Below, in pieces: positions 62,182 to 64,000 of a stretch of DNA of 64,000 nucleotides. How positions within the stretch are numbered: the stretch's first letter is position 1; every line of letters begins with the position of its first letter. Under the pieces are notes generated by a model, which worked only from the letters and a program-made list of their open reading frames with translations, had not been told where the DNA came from and ran no database searches. This DNA comes from Novosphingobium sp. Gsoil 351 (GTDB lineage: Bacteria; Pseudomonadota; Alphaproteobacteria; Sphingomonadales; Sphingomonadaceae). The translations under genes and the position numbers were made by a program. The DNA is taken from the NCBI RefSeq assembly GCF_009707465.1, contig NZ_CP046120.1, forward strand, positions 1,083,501 to 1,147,500, in the 5' to 3' direction.

Positions 62182-63999
62182 TCACGCGGCTATTGCAGTC
62201 ATTAGATCCGGGGAGCGCAGCAGACCCGCAAGCTGTGGCTTGGCCGCAACCAGCGCTGTTATCGCCCGGTGAAGCGCCGCTGCGCGCGCCCCTGTCTCGA
62301 TGGTCCTCGAGATGAACGTCAAGCGCTGATTTAGTACTTCGTCGCGACTTGCCTCATCCTCCCGCGTCATTGCAATCGTAAGCGCCTGTTCGAGAATGCC
62401 CGTTGCGCCCATTTGATCGAAAGGAAGAAATTCAGCCAGTTTGTCGGCTAGGTCGGTGAGCTTCCAACTCAGCGCAAGCTGCATCCCCGCTTGGTGATAG
62501 GCCTCACGCGTTTCGCCGACGGCAGTCTGGACATGGGTTAGGATCGCTTCGACAATTGGGACGACGTCGGTCTCGGGTCGCGCAAACCCAATGGCGATCT
62601 TGAATAGGACGTCGGCCAAAGCCAGTGACGGCTCTTCGGTCAGTCGCGAGAGAAGCACTTGAGTGTCATCGACCGAAAACTGCGGCTTGCGCCTGCCCTT
62701 CTGCGACAGCCCATCGATTGGTCCGGGGAGATAAAGCAGAAACTTCATGCCCCGCTCGTCGAGACGGTCGGCACGCGCGGCGATCGCATCGAGCCAGTCC
62801 CGCGGTCGATCGGCCTCGTCGATGGTGTCGAGCAATTGATCGAAACGAGACAACAGGTTGGCCTCTACGGCATCCGGTATATGCCAAGTGTCCGACCAGG
62901 TCGGATCCTCGCTGCGATCAAGTAGCGCGCTTATCGTGAACTGTGGACCAAATCCTCGCCGGACGTGCTCGAGCAATGTCGGCCGCTCGATCTGGTAGTG
63001 TCGGAACACGCGGCATATCAGGCCAGCATGGGCAAGCACCGCGAGACGGCGTCTAGGCAGCGGCCAACCCCTAATCGGCGTTTGCCAGCGCGTGACGACC
63101 GTCGTCAGGATTGCTGCGGTGCAGAAATCCTCCGCAAGGGCGGAAGCGTTGCCGTCAGCGGACCAAAGGGCAGCGAACAGTTCGTCGCCGACCGCGCGGC
63201 AATCGGGATCATGAATGTGCGCACATATCAGTTCAAAGGCGGCGAGTTGGCTGAACAGATCGCCTTGCTCGATCAGTGCTTTCGCCAAGGCAGCCGCCGT
63301 GGCGGCGTCCGGCAGAGGGACAAACGACCCAAGCTCGAATCCTGGGACAACAGCAAGGACAGCGCTGGCGATTGCGCTGACCGTGGGGTCCATTCCTTGG
63401 CGGCGAGCGGCCGCGAGCGAGGAGACCATCATATCAACAGTCCCGTCCTCTGCGGCCAGGCCAACAAGGCTTTCGTAGTGGAGTGAGGGAAGGTCTGCCA
63501 GTTCCTGGAACTCGAAATCCTCTTTGCCCATTGCCGCAATCATCTGGTCGACGAAGCCTTGCGCACTGCTGCGCGCGTCCTCGGCCAACTGCTGAAAGTG
63601 AGTCGAATTAAGCGGTCCCGCGACAGCGATTGCACGCCAACGCGCTTCCCTTTCGGGTGCCAGCGTGCGGGTAGAAAGAAGGTCGCGCAGCGCCTCCGTC
63701 CGAACAGCTGCTTGGGGTGAGTGAAGTCCCGAGTGCGCGAAGCGCAGACGGCGCTCCTCTCGCATGATGCAGACCGTCCCGTCGTCGGCCACCTCGAACC
63801 GATCAGCGATGAGTTCGCCTCCCGAATCGCGCAGTTCGGCAGACGACCCGCTGAGCGCTGCAGTTAGAAAAGCAGTCAGTTGTTCCTGTTCGATCCGCGC
63901 GCCATCGACGTTAACTGTCGCACGCCGGCCAATGGCTTCGCGAACTACGACATCCTGAAGGAGCTTGTCGCGAACGAACTGTGGGAGGTGCGCGATCAT
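62182..63999 (-). CDS. Large protein of unknown function, possibly cut by the right edge
   Basis: At least 605 residues, rich in short amphipathic helices with a repeating alpha-alpha pattern (for example LAKALIEQGDLFSQLAAFEL, RLAVLAHAGLICRVFRHYQI and VNVDGARIEQEQLTAFLTAA), suggesting a helical-repeat scaffold. No catalytic motif or membrane segment was found. The first visible Met is at the window edge with no room for a ribosome site, so the start may lie outside. It is convergent with the DUF3800 gene. I do not recognise the family. Confidence 0.75.
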   Translation of the reverse strand: MIAHLPQFVRDKLLQDVVVREAIGRRATVNVDGARIEQEQLTAFLTAALSGSSAELRDSGGELIADRFEVADDGTVCIMREERRLRFAHSGLHSPQAAVRTEALRDLLSTRTLAPEREARWRAIAVAGPLNSTHFQQLAEDARSSAQGFVDQMIAAMGKEDFEFQELADLPSLHYESLVGLAAEDGTVDMMVSSLAAARRQGMDPTVSAIASAVLAVVPGFELGSFVPLPDAATAAALAKALIEQGDLFSQLAAFELICAHIHDPDCRAVGDELFAALWSADGNASALAEDFCTAAILTTVVTRWQTPIRGWPLPRRRLAVLAHAGLICRVFRHYQIERPTLLEHVRRGFGPQFTISALLDRSEDPTWSDTWHIPDAVEANLLSRFDQLLDTIDEADRPRDWLDAIAARADRLDERGMKFLLYLPGPIDGLSQKGRRKPQFSVDDTQVLLSRLTEEPSLALADVLFKIAIGFARPETDVVPIVEAILTHVQTAVGETREAYHQAGMQLALSWKLTDLADKLAEFLPFDQMGATGILEQALTIAMTREDEASRDEVLNQRLTFISRTIETGARAAALHRAITALVAAKPQLAGLLRSPDLMTAIAA

Positions 64000-64000
64000 C

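Overview
The window reads as a mosaic accessory region (plasmid or genomic island) of an alphaproteobacterium, most likely a sphingomonad (Novosphingobium/Sphingobium type). The reasons are large TonB-dependent receptors, many scattered ring-oxygenase genes sharing one ferredoxin and one reductase, a DUF3363-type relaxase, alphaproteobacterial SOS boxes (GTTC-N7-GTTC) and IS3/IS66 debris. The genus is inference. I saw no rRNA, tRNA or CRISPR array.

1-31.1 kb is an aromatic-catabolism region. It holds three Rieske oxygenase large subunits (a benzoate-dioxygenase-like one cut by the left edge, one at 2.5 kb, one at 22.6 kb), two small subunits, one Rieske ferredoxin, one ferredoxin reductase and a BenD-like diol dehydrogenase. 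It also holds a type I extradiol dioxygenase, a 2-hydroxychromene-2-carboxylate isomerase and a NahE-like hydratase-aldolase (naphthalene-type logic). In the middle is a module of a p-cresol-methylhydroxylase-type flavocytochrome (two flavoprotein paralogues plus a c-type cytochrome), two aldehyde dehydrogenases and a complete UbiX/UbiD/D-subunit hydroxyarylate decarboxylase. Lower-pathway genes include a C-C hydrolase, a HpcG-type hydratase, a HpcH/HpaI aldolase, a LigJ-like amidohydrolase, two RraA/LigK-like proteins, a CaiB-type CoA transferase and a PrpE-type acyl-CoA synthetase with a DMT exporter. Read together, these would oxidise a para-alkylated or hydroxymethylated phenol side chain to the acid, decarboxylate it, and open mono- or bicyclic rings down to pyruvate and C4 acids; the actual substrate cannot be read from sequence.

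No intact transcription regulator lies in that region. However, a shared 18-bp element occurs at seven places (594, 6824, 16300, 19290, 28213, 47018, 47051), each upstream of a catabolic or transport gene, including the distant intact TonB receptor at 44.6-46.8 kb. This looks like one regulon.

31.1-47.9 kb contains IS remnants (IS1182-like, a deleted IS3, several IS66 pieces), two hydrolases, a Nudix enzyme, a MarR-controlled operon (hydrolase, thioesterase, tripartite EmrAB-type efflux with outer-membrane factor), a stray dienoate hydratase, a RarD-like exporter and the TonB receptor. A relaxase fragment and a broken AsnC/Lrp regulator mark decay.

47.9-64 kb looks like plasmid/ICE backbone and cargo. 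It has an AbiE-type toxin-antitoxin pair, an orphan FecI/FecR pair, a relaxase with a candidate hairpin, SSB with terminator, a LexA-type SOS box before an operon ending in an SRAP/HMCES protein, a second SOS box between divergent hypothetical genes, two transglutaminase-like proteins, a DUF3800 gene and a large unknown ORF at the right edge.

Five otherwise healthy genes carry single-base indels, three of them in G or C runs; either the assembly has homopolymer errors or the genes are recently broken.
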